Assembly: GCA_950097015.1 (NCBI GenBank)
Contig: CATNEN010000011.1
Location: 248,001 to 312,000, forward strand
Source: Macrostomum hystrix
Taxonomy: Eukaryota > Platyhelminthes > Macrostomidae
Direction: 5' to 3'
Length of the DNA stretch: 64,000 bases
Positions 9,589 through 21,900 of the stretch are shown piece by piece (positions within the stretch are counted from its first letter, which is position 1; every line of letters starts with the position of its first letter). Made by a program: the position numbers and the translations under genes. The notes beneath the pieces are model-generated. The model searched no databases. It was not told the origin of the DNA and saw nothing but the letters and a program-made list of their open reading frames with translations.

Positions 9589-11981
9589 CGAGCTAAACTC
9601 CTCCTCCGGAGGAGGTTGAGGGGAGAGAACTCCCATCGCCTGATCTCCAATCGCCTGATCTTCCCCCGCCTGATCTCCCACCGTCTCATCTCCCATCGCC
9701 TCATCTCCCACCGTCTCATCTCCCATCGCCAGATCTCCCATCGGCTGATCTCCCATCGGCTGATCTCCCAACGCCTCATCTCCAATCGCCTGATCTCCCA
9801 TCGCCTAATCTCCCATCGCCTCATCTCCCATCGACTAATCTCCCATCGCCTCATCTCCCATCGCTTCATCTCCCATCGCCTCATCTCCCATCACCTCATC
9901 TTCCATCGCCTCATCTCCCATCGCCTCATCTCCCATCGCCTGATCTCCCATAGGCTCATCTCCCGTCGCCTGATCTCCCATCGCCTGATCTCCCATCGCC
10001 TCATCTCCCATCGCCTGATCTCCCATCGCCTCATCTCCTATCGCCTGATCTCCCATCGCCTCATCTCCCATCGCCTCATCTCCCATCGCCTCATCTCCTA
10101 TCGCCTGATCTCCCATCGCCTCATCATCCGTCGCCTGATCTCCCATCGCCTCATCTCCCATCGCCTCATCTCCTATCTCCTGTTCTCCCATCGCCTAATC
10201 TCCCATCGCCTAATCTCCCATCGCCTCATCTCCCATCGCCTCATCTCCCATCGCCTCATCTCCTATCGCCTGATCTCCCATCGCCTCATCTCCCATCGCC
10301 GCATCTCCTATCTCCTGTTCTCCCATCGCCTAATCTCCCATCACCTCATCTCCCATCGCCTAATCTCCCATTGCCTCATCTCCCGTCGCCACATCTCCCA
10401 TCGCCTGATCTCCCATCGCCTCATCTCCTATCGCCTGATCTCCCATCGCCTCATCTCCCATCGCCTCATCTCCCATCGCCTCATCTCCTATCGCCTGATC
10501 TCCCATCGCCTCATCATCCGTCGCCTGATCTCCCATCGCCTCATCTCCCATCGCCTCATCTCCTATCTCCTGTTCTCTCATCGCCTAATCTCCCATCGCC
10601 TCATCTCCCATCGCCTGATCTCCCATCGCCTCATCTCCCATCGCCTCATCTCCTATCGCCTGATCTCCCATCGCCTAATCTCCCATCGCCTCATCTCCCA
10701 TCGTCTGATCTCCCATCGCCTAATCTCCCATCGCCTGATCTCCCATTGCCTGATCTCCCATCGCCTCATCACCCAGTGCGATCTTGCGTGAATGTACAGT
10801 CATTTCTATTCAATTCAGAGAGTTCAGACCTCAGTGTCGAAACTGACTAACCAAAAACTCCTCACCCAATGATGTCTGAAAGTAGCAATGTGCGTAAACC
10901 GCCTTTTGTCCGACTAAACTGTTGAAAACAATTCAAAATTGACCAATTTTTCTTTAGCTACCATGCCCAGAATCTTCAGAATTAAAATAGACGACAACTT
11001 TCGGATAAGATTGAGGGGCTAGAAATCATATCGCGCGAACTCCATCAACTTTAAATTAAACCCCACCCGTTAAAACAGGTGAAGTCCGAGCCATTAATAT
11101 TGACAACAGCGAGTTCTCCGGGCCCCGCTCAGTCAGAGGTGCGAATTTCAATAAATAAAATTCAACAGCCCGCCTTCGAGAATAGGAATGTGTGAAACTG
11201 TATTGTGGCGAATTCTCTCTCCTTAGCAATCTCGCCGAGACACTGTACACTCAGCTGAAAGCATTGCAAAAGTATAAAAACTTTATTTGCCCTTGGCATC
11301 CCCAATTTTCGGAATTCAGCAATGAAATTTATATCTCTGGATTTAGAACTTCAAGTTCTCTCCAGCAGTACAAATTTTATCCACAAATCTTAAAAAAGCA
11401 AAATAATAATTCTCAGTTGAAATTTCTGCAAAAGGCAGCCAGTTTAGTAAGCACATTCTTCTCCGCCTACACTGAGAGGCCCGCTAATTTTATAAATTGA
11501 ATTTTAACCCAGCCAACTCTGCCCTGCCCATTGTACGCACTTCAATATTGAACAAATCAGACCCCTCAATAGAACTGACTAACGGCACCCTCTCTCCGCC
11601 AATACACAGAGGCAGTTAGAATGTGCGTACGGCCACCTCTCCGCCCCATTTTTTTTCAAACCGACTGCCAACCCTCCACTGGAGAGAAAATACACTAAAC
11701 AGATAGGCACAAAATGTTGACGCAACTCATTTAACCGAGGCCAATTTCATCACAGCGGGAAGGACATTTGCCTACTATATACTACTTAATAGCCTTTCTG
11801 CTTTTTTGAGGATCATAGAATTTGAAATTTCAGAATTAAAATAGCCTATAGCCTTCCTCGGAAAATTTCCCATTTTCCCATATAAGTTTCAACGCTGAGT
11901 TGCCAGTATTCTAGGAGGAGATGTCGAACTGACACACACACACACAGACAGACAAACAACACGTGAAAATTAGTATATTTA
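9589..11981. mobile_element. Tandem unit 1 of a second, Helitron-like element family
   Basis: The unit opens with CGAGCTAAACTC and a perfect 16-bp palindrome CCTCCTCCGGAGGAGG (9600-9615), then a large 15-bp minisatellite, about 1.1 kb of unique non-coding sequence, and ends with GACAGACAAACAACACGTGA and TTAGTATATTT. Read on the minus strand, a TCTGTCTG-rich head and a strong hairpin near the tail are like a Helitron. However, I do not see a clean CTRR end, so the class is inferred. A second copy follows directly. No coding region is supported. Confidence 0.65.
9632..10785. repeat. 15-bp minisatellite (TCTCCCATCGCCTSA), array 1
   Basis: About 77 copies of a 15-bp unit. There is higher-order structure: the block around TCATCATCCGTCGCC at about 10125 recurs 390 bp downstream at about 10515. 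Frames through it read LISHR, PSPHL or GDEAM repeats; I regard these as artefacts of a unit that is a multiple of three. Confidence 0.9.
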
Positions 11982-12024
11982 CGAGCTAAACTCCTCCTCC
12001 GGAGGAGGTTGAGAGGAGAGAACT

Positions 12025-13215
12025 CCCATCGCCTGATCTCCCATCGCGTCATCTCCTATCGCCTGATCTCCCATCGCCTAATCTCCCATCGCCTCATCTC
12101 CCATCGCCTCATCTCCCATCGCCTCATCTCCCATCGCCTCATCTCCCATCGCCTAATCTCCCATCGCCTGATCTCCCATCGCCTCATCTCCCATCGCTTC
12201 ATCTCCCATCGCCTCATCTCCCATCGCCTCATCTCCCATCACCTGATCACCCATCACCTCATCTCCCATCGCCTAATCTCCCATCGCATCATCTCCCATC
12301 GTCTCATCTCCCATCGCCTCATCTCCTATCGCCTGATCTCCCATCGCCTAATCTCCCATCGCCTCATCTCCCATCGCCTGATCTCCCATCGCCTGATCTT
12401 CCCCCGCCTGATCTCCCACCGTCTCATCTCCCATCACCTCATCTCCCATCGCCTCACCTCCTATCGCCTGATCTCCCATCCCCTCATCTCCCATCGCCTG
12501 ATCTCCCATCGCCTCATCTCCCATCGCCTCATCTCCCATCGCCTGATCTCCCATCGCCTCATCTCCCATCGCCTGATCTCCCATCGCCTCATCTCCCATC
12601 GCCTGATCTCCCATCGCCTCATCTCCCATCGCCTGATCTCCCATCGCCTCATCTCCCGTCGCCTGATCTCCCATCGCCTCATCTCCCATCGCCTCATCTC
12701 CTATCGCCTGATCTCCCATCGCCTAATCTCCCATCGCCTGATCTCCCATCGCCTGATCTCCCATCGCCTAATCTCCCATCGCCTCATCTCCCATCGCCTG
12801 ATCTCCCATCGCCTAATCTCCCATCGCCTGATCTCCCATTGCCTCATCTCCCATCGCCTCATCTCCCGTCGCCTGATCTCCCATCCCCTCATCTCCCATC
12901 GCCTGATCTCCCATCGCCTCATCTCCCATCGCCCGATCTCCCATCGCCTGATCTCCCATCGCCTCATCTCCCATCGCTTCATCTCCCATCGCCTCAACTC
13001 CTATCGCCTGATCTCCCATCGCCTAATCCCCCATCGCCTCATCTCCCATCGCCTAATCTCCCATCGCATCATCTCCCATCGTCTCATCTCCCATCGCCTG
13101 ATCTCCCATCGCCTCATTTCTCATTGCCTCATCTCCCATCGCTTCATCTCCCATCGCCTCATCTCCCATCGCCTGATCTCCCATTGCCTGATCTCCCATT
13201 GCCTGATCTCAAATC
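12025..13215. repeat. 15-bp minisatellite, array 2
   Basis: About 79 copies of the unit seen in array 1, with scattered variants (CATCACC, CATCCCC, CATTGCC). The unit consensus is the same in both arrays, so they derive from one ancestor. Confidence 0.9.
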
Positions 13216-13690
13216 GACTCAGTTCTTTTCAAATGTTAAAAAGCAAAAGCAAAATTCACAGTTGAAATTTCATTGCCTTTAGCGCAAACTCCAATCGCCT
13301 CATTTCTCATTGCCTCATCTCCCATCGCTTCATCTCCCATCGCCTCATCTCCCATCGCCTGATCTCCCATTGCCTGATCTCCCATTGCCTGATCTCAAAT
13401 CGACTCAGTTCTTTTCAAATGTTAAAAAGCAAAAGCAAAATTCACAGTTGAAATTTCATTGCCTTTAGCGCAAACTCCCATCGCCTCATTTCTCATTGCC
13501 TCATCTCCCATCGCTTCATCTCCCATCGCCTCATCTCCCATCGCCTGATCTCCCATCGCCTGATCTCCCATTGCCTGATCTCCCATCGCCTCATCTCCCA
13601 TCGCGGCTCCGATCGCCTGATCTCAAATCGAGTCAGTTCTTTTCAAATGTTAAAAAGCAAAAGCACAATTCACAGTTGAAATTTCATTGC
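13205..13690. repeat. About 186-bp tandem block, three copies
   Basis: The segment GATCTCAAATCGACTCAGTT through TTTCATTGCCTTTAGCGCAA occurs at about 13205, 13391 and 13618, each time followed or preceded by a few 15-bp minisatellite units. Spacing is about 186 then 227 bp. Confidence 0.8.
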
Positions 13691-14254
13691 CTTTAGCGCA
13701 AAGGGCAGCCAGTTTTTTAGTAATAAGTACATTCTTCTCCGCCTACACTGAGAGGCCCGCAAATTTTAAAATTATATTTTAACCCAGCCAACTCTGCCCT
13801 GCCCATTGTACGCACTTCAATATTGAACAAATCAGACCCCTCAATAGAAATAACTCGCGGCACCCTCTCTCCGCCAATACACAGGGACAGTTAGAATGTG
13901 CGTACGGCCACCTCTCCGCCCCATTTTCAAACCGACTGCCAACCCTCCACTGGAGAGAAAATACACTAAACAGATAGGCCGAAATGATAGCGCAACCACT
14001 TTAACCGACTCCAGTTTTCTCAGCTCAAAAGAAAAAAGTGTCCAGAGAAGGTTACGAAATCATTTTTCTGCTTTTTTGAGGATCTTAGAATTTGAAATTT
14101 CAGAATTAAAATAGCCTATAGCCTGACCAGGAAAATTTCCCATTTTCCCATATAAGTTTCAAAGTTGACTTGTCAGTATTCTAGGAGGAGATAACCAACA
14201 GACAGACAGACGGACAAACAACACGTGAATTTTAGTATATTTTAGTTAGTGAGA

Positions 14255-16671
14255 CTAGCTTTTTTTGCCCGTTGTTTTTGGGGCAGAAATTTAAAGCAAA
14301 GCAGTAAGCAATTCACGTCTCTGTATTAACTTTATAGTGAAGGTCACCATTTATTTATTTACTGCATGAATGAAAAGTGAAGAGTTTGTTTAAGGGCGTA
14401 CTGGCTCTGACAGCCAGTCAACGTCAGCATATCGAACCATCAGGTTCGGGTAAACTTTTGCCTTGAGCTCCTGCACTGACTGCACAATGGTTCCGATTGT
14501 AGCGATCGATGACTGCCCATTCTCTGTGCTAATCTCCAGCAGACCATTGCCGATTCGCAATAGATTGGCAGAGAACTCATGAGCTGTTTCGTCTCCTTGA
14601 ATTGTAGCTCTCATGTTTGTTCGTAGGTGCAACTTCACAACCGATGGCCACAGGTGAGATGATTTTAGGAAAGCATTAATCTCATCAGCAGGAGTGCCTC
14701 GCGGAATCACAGGCAGCGTCTGTCTAAAGTCTCCAGACAGCAGCAGAGTGACACCACCCATCAGTTGATTGCTATTGCGCAGGTCTTTCAAAGTTAAGTT
14801 GAGTGCTTCAAATGCCAGTTTGTGGGACATGGTACACTCATCCCAGACGATAAGCTTGCAAGCCTGAAGCACTCTGGCAGTGCCTGTGTTTTTCTTGATG
14901 TTGCACAGCGGATTCTCCGCTCAAGACAGATCAAGCGGCAACTTCAGTGCTGAGTGGGCAGTGCGACCGCCTGGCAGCAAGGTGGCTGTAATTCCAGAGG
15001 AAGCTACAGCAATGGCAACGTCGCTTCGTTGCCTGACCTTTGCCAGAAGGAGGTTGATTAGAAATTTTTTTCCTGTGCCACCTGGAGCATCAAGAAAAAC
15101 CATGCCACCAACGTTGTTGTTGACTCTGCGCAATAGCTCGCGGTACGCCTCTAGCTGCTCAGGCATGAGTCGGGGCTCATTCTCCTCTATGAACTGTCCC
15201 AGCTGCTCCTGGTCATCCAGCTCTTCCAGCAGTCCCAGTCGCTGACATGCTTCATGAAAAGTTTGGCAGGTATGGCCTTCCACCGTTCTAATGTGTCTAA
15301 ATGACGTCGGACCAATCACGGTGTGTAGCAGGTAGTAGCATTCACTGTGGTTTGGGTGCACCGTGTACTCTGGCTAATGCATCAGTCTGTCGTATTTCAG
15401 GATGGCCTGGAACTGCAGCGCCTTGAACCCGCCGCTTCCATCCTTTCGAAGAGGCGTTCCATGTGTAATAGGCAGGCACCTGGTGGTACAGCAAAGTCCT
15501 GGCAAAGGGGTCTTCAGCGCACAACTTGAAGAAAGCAGTAAGAGTAGTGTCCTGTGGCCTTTGAGCACGCTGCTGGATGTTCTCCTCCGTAAAGTATACT
15601 CTCTGACCGTTTTCCAGGTGCACACTGAGGTGCATGACAGTTGGGTGGCGTTCATGAATAGAGAATCCGAAGATTCGCCACATTGCCTCGTTAGAGCTGA
15701 TACCTTCCGCTCTTGAAGCGATTGACTTCGTCAAATTCGTTTACTATGCCTCCAGGTCCCTCAATGTTGAACACTGCTTGGTCGCTACCCTTGTTCACGT
15801 ACTTGCAAATGTACTTGATTGATTTAACATTTAACAGTTGATGTGTGGATTGAACACCTTGGACAGTAGCGGGCAGTAGGGAACGACCCATCTGTTGTCC
15901 AGATCGATCTCTTCATTCCCATGGCTGCATAGAATAATGCGAGTGGTAAAGCCGCCATCCTCACGTGATCTCCGTCGATACAGCGGATAACCGTCTTGTA
16001 TTTTAGCAAAGCACTGTACGCCAGCCTCTCTCTTTCTTCTATCCCAGGCTGGCTGGAGAGAAATATTGACCGGAGAGCCCTGCGCACTGGGACGCCACCG
16101 CACTCACCGCACTCAGTCTCAGTGCTGCTTGGGGGCCAGTAGACAGTCTAGGGGTTTGGGCTGTGTACATTCACGGCTTGAAATGCAATGTACAGTCTGG
16201 GGCTTCGGCGCCCGGGGAAGGGAGGGGGTGGCTGTATTAAAATTTGGCCCGCAGAGTGGCGGAGGGGAGTTGGGGTGGCTGTCCTCGGAAAACAAAAAGT
16301 GACTCACTTTGAGATGATGCAGCTTTGCTCTGGATTGAGTAGAGATGTTCAAAATTGACAGCATTGTTGGAAAACATGTAAAGTGTAAGTGGATCAAATT
16401 TGGAGAAAATCTGACAAAGTGGGGCGACGATATGTCGAATTGAGTGATTTTTTGACGATTTTTGAGCAGTTTTTTGCACTTTTGAGCAGGAAGGAAATGA
16501 TTTTTCGGGAATTTGAGTAGCCTATTGCACTCAGCGTAGGTGGTTCTAGGTATGTGCAAAGTTTGGTGCGATTTGGTTGAGCGGTTTCGGCGTCTATAAA
16601 GACAAAAGGTTGCACACACACAGACAGACACACACACACACAGACAGAGTTTTCACTTTTATATATATAGA
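14255..16671 (-). mobile_element. Helitron copy 3 (minus strand), longest coding remnant
   Basis: On the minus strand it starts TCTATATATATAAAAG at 16671 after an A and ends hairpin plus CTAG at 14258-14255 followed by T, so both termini and the A/T target are intact. The leader matches the other copies. It keeps parts of both the Rep and helicase regions but with frameshifts and deletions. Confidence 0.9.
14400..16103 (-). pseudogene. Helitron Rep/helicase gene, frameshifted and deleted
   Basis: In order on the minus strand: QDGYPLYRRR and DNRWVVPYCPLLS (about 15.85-16.05 kb), then IKYICKYVNKGSDQA, matching the HUH Rep motif with two tyrosines; then a Helitron helicase N-region (IFGFSIHERHPTVMHLSVH, TLTAFF, YYTWN). 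The Pif1-type helicase follows, with Walker A reading GGTGKK (about 15.08 kb) instead of the usual GGTGKT/S, then IVWDEC (Walker B) and GGVTLLLSGDFRQTLPVI. Frame changes near 15.35, 15.7 and 15.85 kb and a jump near 14.9 kb break the gene. Everything after VDWLSE is missing at 14.4 kb. The full Rep N-terminus is also absent. Confidence 0.85.
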
Positions 16672-17933
16672 TTCTTGCCTCTGTCCCCTTAGACCCACAT
16701 TCGTGGTTGACGTACATGTAGTACTGCAGTACGTTTCAATTAATTATGTACGCATGTAGCTCTTACAAGTGGCATGGAGTAGCGCTTCTCACCTATATAG
16801 GCTAGGTTACCAGAAAATGGCAGTAGTATACTATAGTTTAGATAAGTATCGCTTTTGACAATTTAAATAGGAGATAAAGCTCTCCATTCGGGATTGATCA
16901 CTGGCTTTCGTAAGCCTAGGCACCAATCGTCGCGTAAGCACTTCATTACCTGTTTGCTTATCTTTTAGTGATTTGGATCGCCGAATCATCGGTGTACAGT
17001 TTGTACATATTGTGACGTATCGGGGCTTGGCCCCAAAGTAACGAAGGCAAGGCTGTGTAGCGGTAGCACTTTTCTTTGACACAGTAGAACGATGTCGGTA
17101 CAACACCGGCGATGATAGCTTTAAGTTTATTATTGATATGACTGTACTGATAGGGGTTCCGTTATCAGTCGGACCGCAATGGCAGTATTGGGAGTGCACT
17201 AGACGGCTACGCAACAAATTGGGTAACTTAATTTAGCAAGATGACTAAGTGGCGAAGATATCAATGTAGTGAGACTGCCCGAGCTAGGCGAGAATCCAAA
17301 TGACGATGATACCGAACAATGAACCGAGGCGAGAGAAAGGGTGACGATACTACAGTGGCGATAAAGCGAACTGGGGCGGTGGCATGATCGAGTAGCGGCG
17401 GTACTTATGGCTGATGAGATAACGAGACGAGAATTGGCGGAATGGAGATGGCAGAGTGAACTCACTATGACTCCAAAAACCCCACTAACCCCGGGGCAGC
17501 CAAACCAGCCTAGACTATTATTTTTATTTTTATTATTGAGGTGCGCACGCCGATTGGGTGCTGATTTATTTGTTTATTTTATGTTTGAGGCTGAACAATT
17601 AGATTTTTTAAAAGAAAGCGATAGGAAAACAGTAGCATGCATGAGGTTAATTTTTTGTGAATAAAAAAAATAATTTTAAATAAACAAAGGCTTTAAAAAT
17701 ATGAAATATAGAATTTAAAGAGAAAATTCAAACCGACCGAAAGAAGAATAGCTATCGTGTTTTTGCATTGTAACTATAGGCCTCAGGGCAGTGGCTTTTT
17801 TATCTAGCTTTAAGTATGCTTTCTATGAAGTCCACAAAACTTTCTGTTAAGTCTGTGCTTTAATTTCTGTGTCATTAAATACACAAATTTGTCATCAGCT
17901 GTTAGGCTTTCGAAATTTCGAACAGTACCTGCC
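16672..17933. other. No gene recognised
   Basis: Unique-looking sequence between the Helitron and the hAT element. A roughly 40-bp stretch with GCGCACGCC and GGTGCTGATTTATTT (about 17545-17580) resembles one at about 46410-46440, so part of it may be an old repeat. Open frames here are short and show no family signature. Confidence 0.5.
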
Positions 17934-18389
17934 ACTTTCTCCAGGCGCGGATCCAGGATTTTTTTGGGGGAGGGGGCAAAATTTATGAAGGCAGACCCCC
18001 GGTAAGGACTTTGACTTGTGCCTTCATCATTCTCAAAAAAAATTGTCTAAGGGTGCAGTTTATCATGGTGTACAATTCTCTGTATATATATTAGAGCACA
18101 ACTGTTCCGACACATATGTTATTGTCAATGACTCACATGACCGCTATAGGTATTAGCAATTAATAGCATAGGTAATTATATATTTCATTATAATTATTAC
18201 TTGTGTTGTGTAAACAATAGTTATGATAGTAAAAATGAAATGCGTTTTTGAATATTAGCAGTGAATTTTATCGTTCAGTACGCAAAGATCAGCTACAATA
18301 AACGCTTCCTTTGGTCTGTGGCAAACTGCCAACCGTCCAACGCAACAATGGGAGTTGACTAAGGGCGAACAGAAAAAAAAATAATTATT

Positions 18390-18923
18390 TCAGTTAACCG
18401 AATTATGAGGATTATGTAAAGAGAGCAGTAGCTTAATGTGACTTAATGTGTTAATGAAACTGGGCAGAAGTTTTTGCAAGGCAAGCTGAACTGGAGTTTC
18501 ATCTGAATCTGAACTAAATCGCTGCCGCAGCTGCTGAAGAACGTCATCTAGATACGGCAAGTATACGTTCACTCGAAAATGTTCCAGTGGGGCATTGGCA
18601 GAAGCACGGTGACGCTGACGTCCGATTTTCCGCGGGACACAAAGTCCACCAACCAATCCAACTTTAGTTGCGAGCTCCTCAGCTTCCATAAATAAATCAC
18701 TGAAGTGAGAGTCTGCATCACAGCGAATTTCCTCTAAATTCCTCTGTGAGGGTCCGAATGCGAATTAAGATAAGCTCAGCACCAATATCAATATTATGCT
18801 TCGGAAGAGCTTTTGAAACTGGCAAAGTGCGTGTCATAATACTTTTTGCGATTATTAGGCTGACTAAAAAAGTTGCATCTTTAACAGCCGCAAATAGAGT
18901 GCCAGCTTCAGAAGTCGAACGAT
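18390..18923 (-). pseudogene. hAT transposase, C-terminal fragment
   Basis: Minus-strand frames read TRTLPVSKALPKHNIDIGAE (about 18.77-18.84 kb) and then VPRKIGRQRHRASANAPLEH followed by FRVNVYLPYLDDVLQQLRQRF (about 18.53-18.65 kb). These match the pattern of animal hAT transposases of the 52-kDa-repressor/ZMYM-like type, where an R-x-x-x-R-Q segment precedes a Y/F-R-x-x-V-x-x-P-x-L-D motif. A frame change separates the two parts. The C-terminal dimerisation region is cut short at 18390. Confidence 0.75.
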
Positions 18924-18994
18924 CTTTGATCTTAATAATAATAATAATAGTTACACTCCACGCCGACCACAGAAGTGGCCAAGAGGGGGGAGCG

Positions 18995-21900
18995 TCAAAA
19001 CGCGCGTTTCAGTGCCAGGTCTCTGACGTGCTTCACGCCTGCCGCCTGGCTGGGTGCTCGGGCGTCTTCAAAAAGGCGGTCAATATAGCGGGCTGTACGT
19101 CCCTGGCCGCGCCTGCGCGGTCCCTGCGAGGTCCACAGCAGGACATCCTGCAGCGGCTCTGGGCAGTAGGCTTCGGCGCGGATGACATGCCCGGCCAGCC
19201 GCAGTCGCCGCTGACTCAGCAGGACAGAAGGCCGCGTTAGGCGCGCACGCTGGTACAGGGACTCGGTTGTCTCGCTGCCAGGGCCGCGGCGGGCGCCGAA
19301 AGCGGCGCGAACTAGGGCCGCATGCGCCGCGTCGAGCTGCGCCTCGAGCGCCCCGGTCATCGTCCAGGTCTCAGCATTGTACAAGAGGGCGGTCTCGACA
19401 ACTGCCTGGAACAGCTGGGACCTGGCGCCGTTCGACAGGGCCTCGGAGAGTAGCACCGCCCGCACAGAACGGTAGGCGGCCCAGGCCTTGCCGCGTCGTC
19501 TCGCCAGGTCGTCGCCCACGTCAGGCACCAGTCCGCCGAGGTAGACGAACTGACGGCACTTCGGGAGCACGGTCCCGGGGCCGTCACCGTCTCTTAGTCG
19601 AATCTCGGCAGGTAGGTTTTGCGGCACCGTCAGCACCTCGGTCTTCATGGCGTTGATAGCGAGGCCGACCCTCGCCGCCGCCGCAGTCAGGCCATCCAGC
19701 AGCCGTTGGGCGCCTTCGGCCGTCGTAGACAGCAGGGCAAGGTCGTCCGCGTAGCCGAGGACAGACAACTTCTTCTCCGGGTGCCGTCGACTAGTGCGTC
19801 TTTGAAGCAGAAAACCGTCCTCTGCAGTCGGCAGGCCGGTCCTGAGCACCCAGTCCATCACCAGCACGAAAAGAAAAGGCGCCAGGGTGTCACCCTGCAG
19901 CACTCCGGAGGTAGTGCTGAACAGGTCCGACGGTCCGTCTGGCGTCGCTACCACAGCGGTGGTGTCCTGATACAGTGCCATGATGGCGGAGATCAGCTGC
20001 TGCGGTATGTTGTAGGCACGGAGCACGTGAGGCAGCGCGCCGCGGGCCACCGAGTCGAAAGCTTTGAGAAAGTCAACAAAGATGACGACAAGGCTTGACT
20101 GGTGGATGCGCGCCTCCTCGATGATGCGACGGAGGGCCAGGATCTGAGTCACCGTGCCGCGACGGGGCCGGAACCCATTCTGCTCGTACCGCAGAAACGA
20201 GTCCAGCACAGGCTGTAACCGTGCTAACAGCACCCGGTTGAACAGCTTCGCGGCACAGGACATGAGCGAGATCCCGCGATGCTCCTCCTTCTTTGTAGTG
20301 CCCGGCTTCTTCGGGATGCCGACGATGGTGGCCTGGGTCCACTCGCGGGGCGCAGGGCCTCCCGCCAGGACGCCGTTCATCACGCGGGCCACCTCGGTGG
20401 CAACCCTTGTGACTCGCAGTGCCTCTACGGGGACCTCATCCGGACCGGGGGCGCGGCCTCCCGGTGCCCTGCGGGCGAATTCCACGATGTCGGTGCTGGT
20501 CACTGGACTGGTGTCGAAGTCCTCCTGCCGCGGTAGCGCCACCTCGGGGGGCAGCGGCATCTCGTTCGGCAGAGTCGGCGGCGGCGCGTTGACAATGGCG
20601 GCGAAGAAGGTGCGCAGCTCGTTTCTGCGCTCCTCGGCAGTATCGCCAGCCAGGTTGAGCGCCGCTTTCGTTTTGCGACCGGTGAGGGCGTTCACAACGG
20701 GCCAGACGACCCTGTTCTGCCGTTCAGGCCCGACAGAGGTGACAGCCCGGATCGCGTCGTCAACAGCGGCTTTCTGTCGACTTGCGTAGGCGTCTGCCAG
20801 GGCTTTCTCGGCATCGGATGTCGGTCGCCTGGCTCGCCGCAGCTGCTCGACAGTGCGGCGGGCCTCACGTACCTCCGGGTCGCTCGCCCAAACTGGAAGT
20901 TGCCGTGACGCGGGTTCCATAAGCGGCAGAGTCTTGGCAGCGGCAGTGGCGATGGCTGAGCTAATTGTGCTGTAGTCCGGCGCCTGCGCTGATCCCAGGG
21001 CGGTCGCGAAGGCGTACGCAAACCTGCTGCGGGTGCCTGGGTCTTGCAAGGCGCGGAAGTACCTTCTTCTAGGGCGTTTTGGTGGTCGGTACAGCGGATC
21101 AGAGAGCCTCAGGTCGCAGTAGAGCAGGCGATGGTCGGACCGGACAGCCAGGGGTTCCATTGTGTCGCAGTTCTGCAGCCGGCTGCGTTCGCGATGGCGA
21201 ATCAGCACGTGGTCGAGCTGCGCCAAGCGGGTCGTAGCGAATCGGCCTCGCGCGTTCCGCCTCCTTCGCTTGCAGCCGGCGAAGGTCGCCAGCCGGTTGG
21301 GCGGTTTGCGGAAGCGCGTGTTGGCTGACACCAGGTCGAGCCTCGCCATCAGGTCCGCAAGCGCGGCGGTGTTGGCGTTCTGGCGTGGCGACACAAACGG
21401 GCAGCGCTGGGACCGCGGCGCTACGGCGTTGAGATCACCAAGCATCACCACAGTGTCGCGATGCGCCACCATCTCGAGCTGCTCCGACAGGAACTCGAAG
21501 AATTCCTGCGCCTCCTGCTGATGGGCAGCTGTGGGAGCGTACGCACAGAAAAGCCGCACATTGCGGCGACGTAGTCTCACGTCCACGCGCAGCAGTCGGG
21601 CTGACAGGCTGACGCAGCAGATGCTCTCGCGTAGCCGTGGTCCGACAAGCACGCCGACTCCTCCACGGCCTCTGCTGTCCGCTGATGTGTAGTGCAGCGT
21701 CCAGCCGCTCCCCAGATCCTCACGGTGTAGGCCAGACTCAGCAGTGATTGACACCTCCTGCAGCATGACGAGGTCCAGCCGCAGGTCAGATGCCAGCTTT
21801 GCGAGCATGCCCCTTCTCCAGGCAGACTTTAGCGTTCGGCAGTTAAAGGTTGCTAGCCTTAGAGCGCGGTTTGTAAAGGCTGGGGCCCGATGTTGGTGGG

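Larger units (their letters stand above)
11982..14254. mobile_element. Tandem unit 2 of the second Helitron-like family
   Basis: It repeats the structure of unit 1: palindrome CCTCCTCCGGAGGAGG at 11993-12008, 15-bp minisatellite, then the same unique segment (AGGCCCGC, CCGACTGCCAACCCTCCACT, CTAGGAGGAGAT) and a TTTTAGTATATTTTAG end. It abuts the CTAG tail of the minus-strand Helitron at 14255. The two units differ by indels, notably extra copies of a roughly 186-bp block at 13205-13690. Confidence 0.65.

Noticed and set aside
5770-13215. CRISPR-like regular repeats
   Set aside because: Units are contiguous without unique spacers, in a eukaryotic context; these are minisatellites.
9616-13265. 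Long frames reading LISHR, PSPHL or GDEAM repeats on both strands
   Set aside because: They arise from a 15-bp minisatellite that is stop-free in several frames; no non-repeat coding flank supports a gene.
16980-17060. Possible LTR start (TGTGACGTATCGGGG)
   Set aside because: No matching CA end, no second LTR, primer site or polyprotein was found nearby.
16831-17217. Minus-strand 128-codon ORF
   Set aside because: No motif, no repeat partner and no compositional signal; likely chance.
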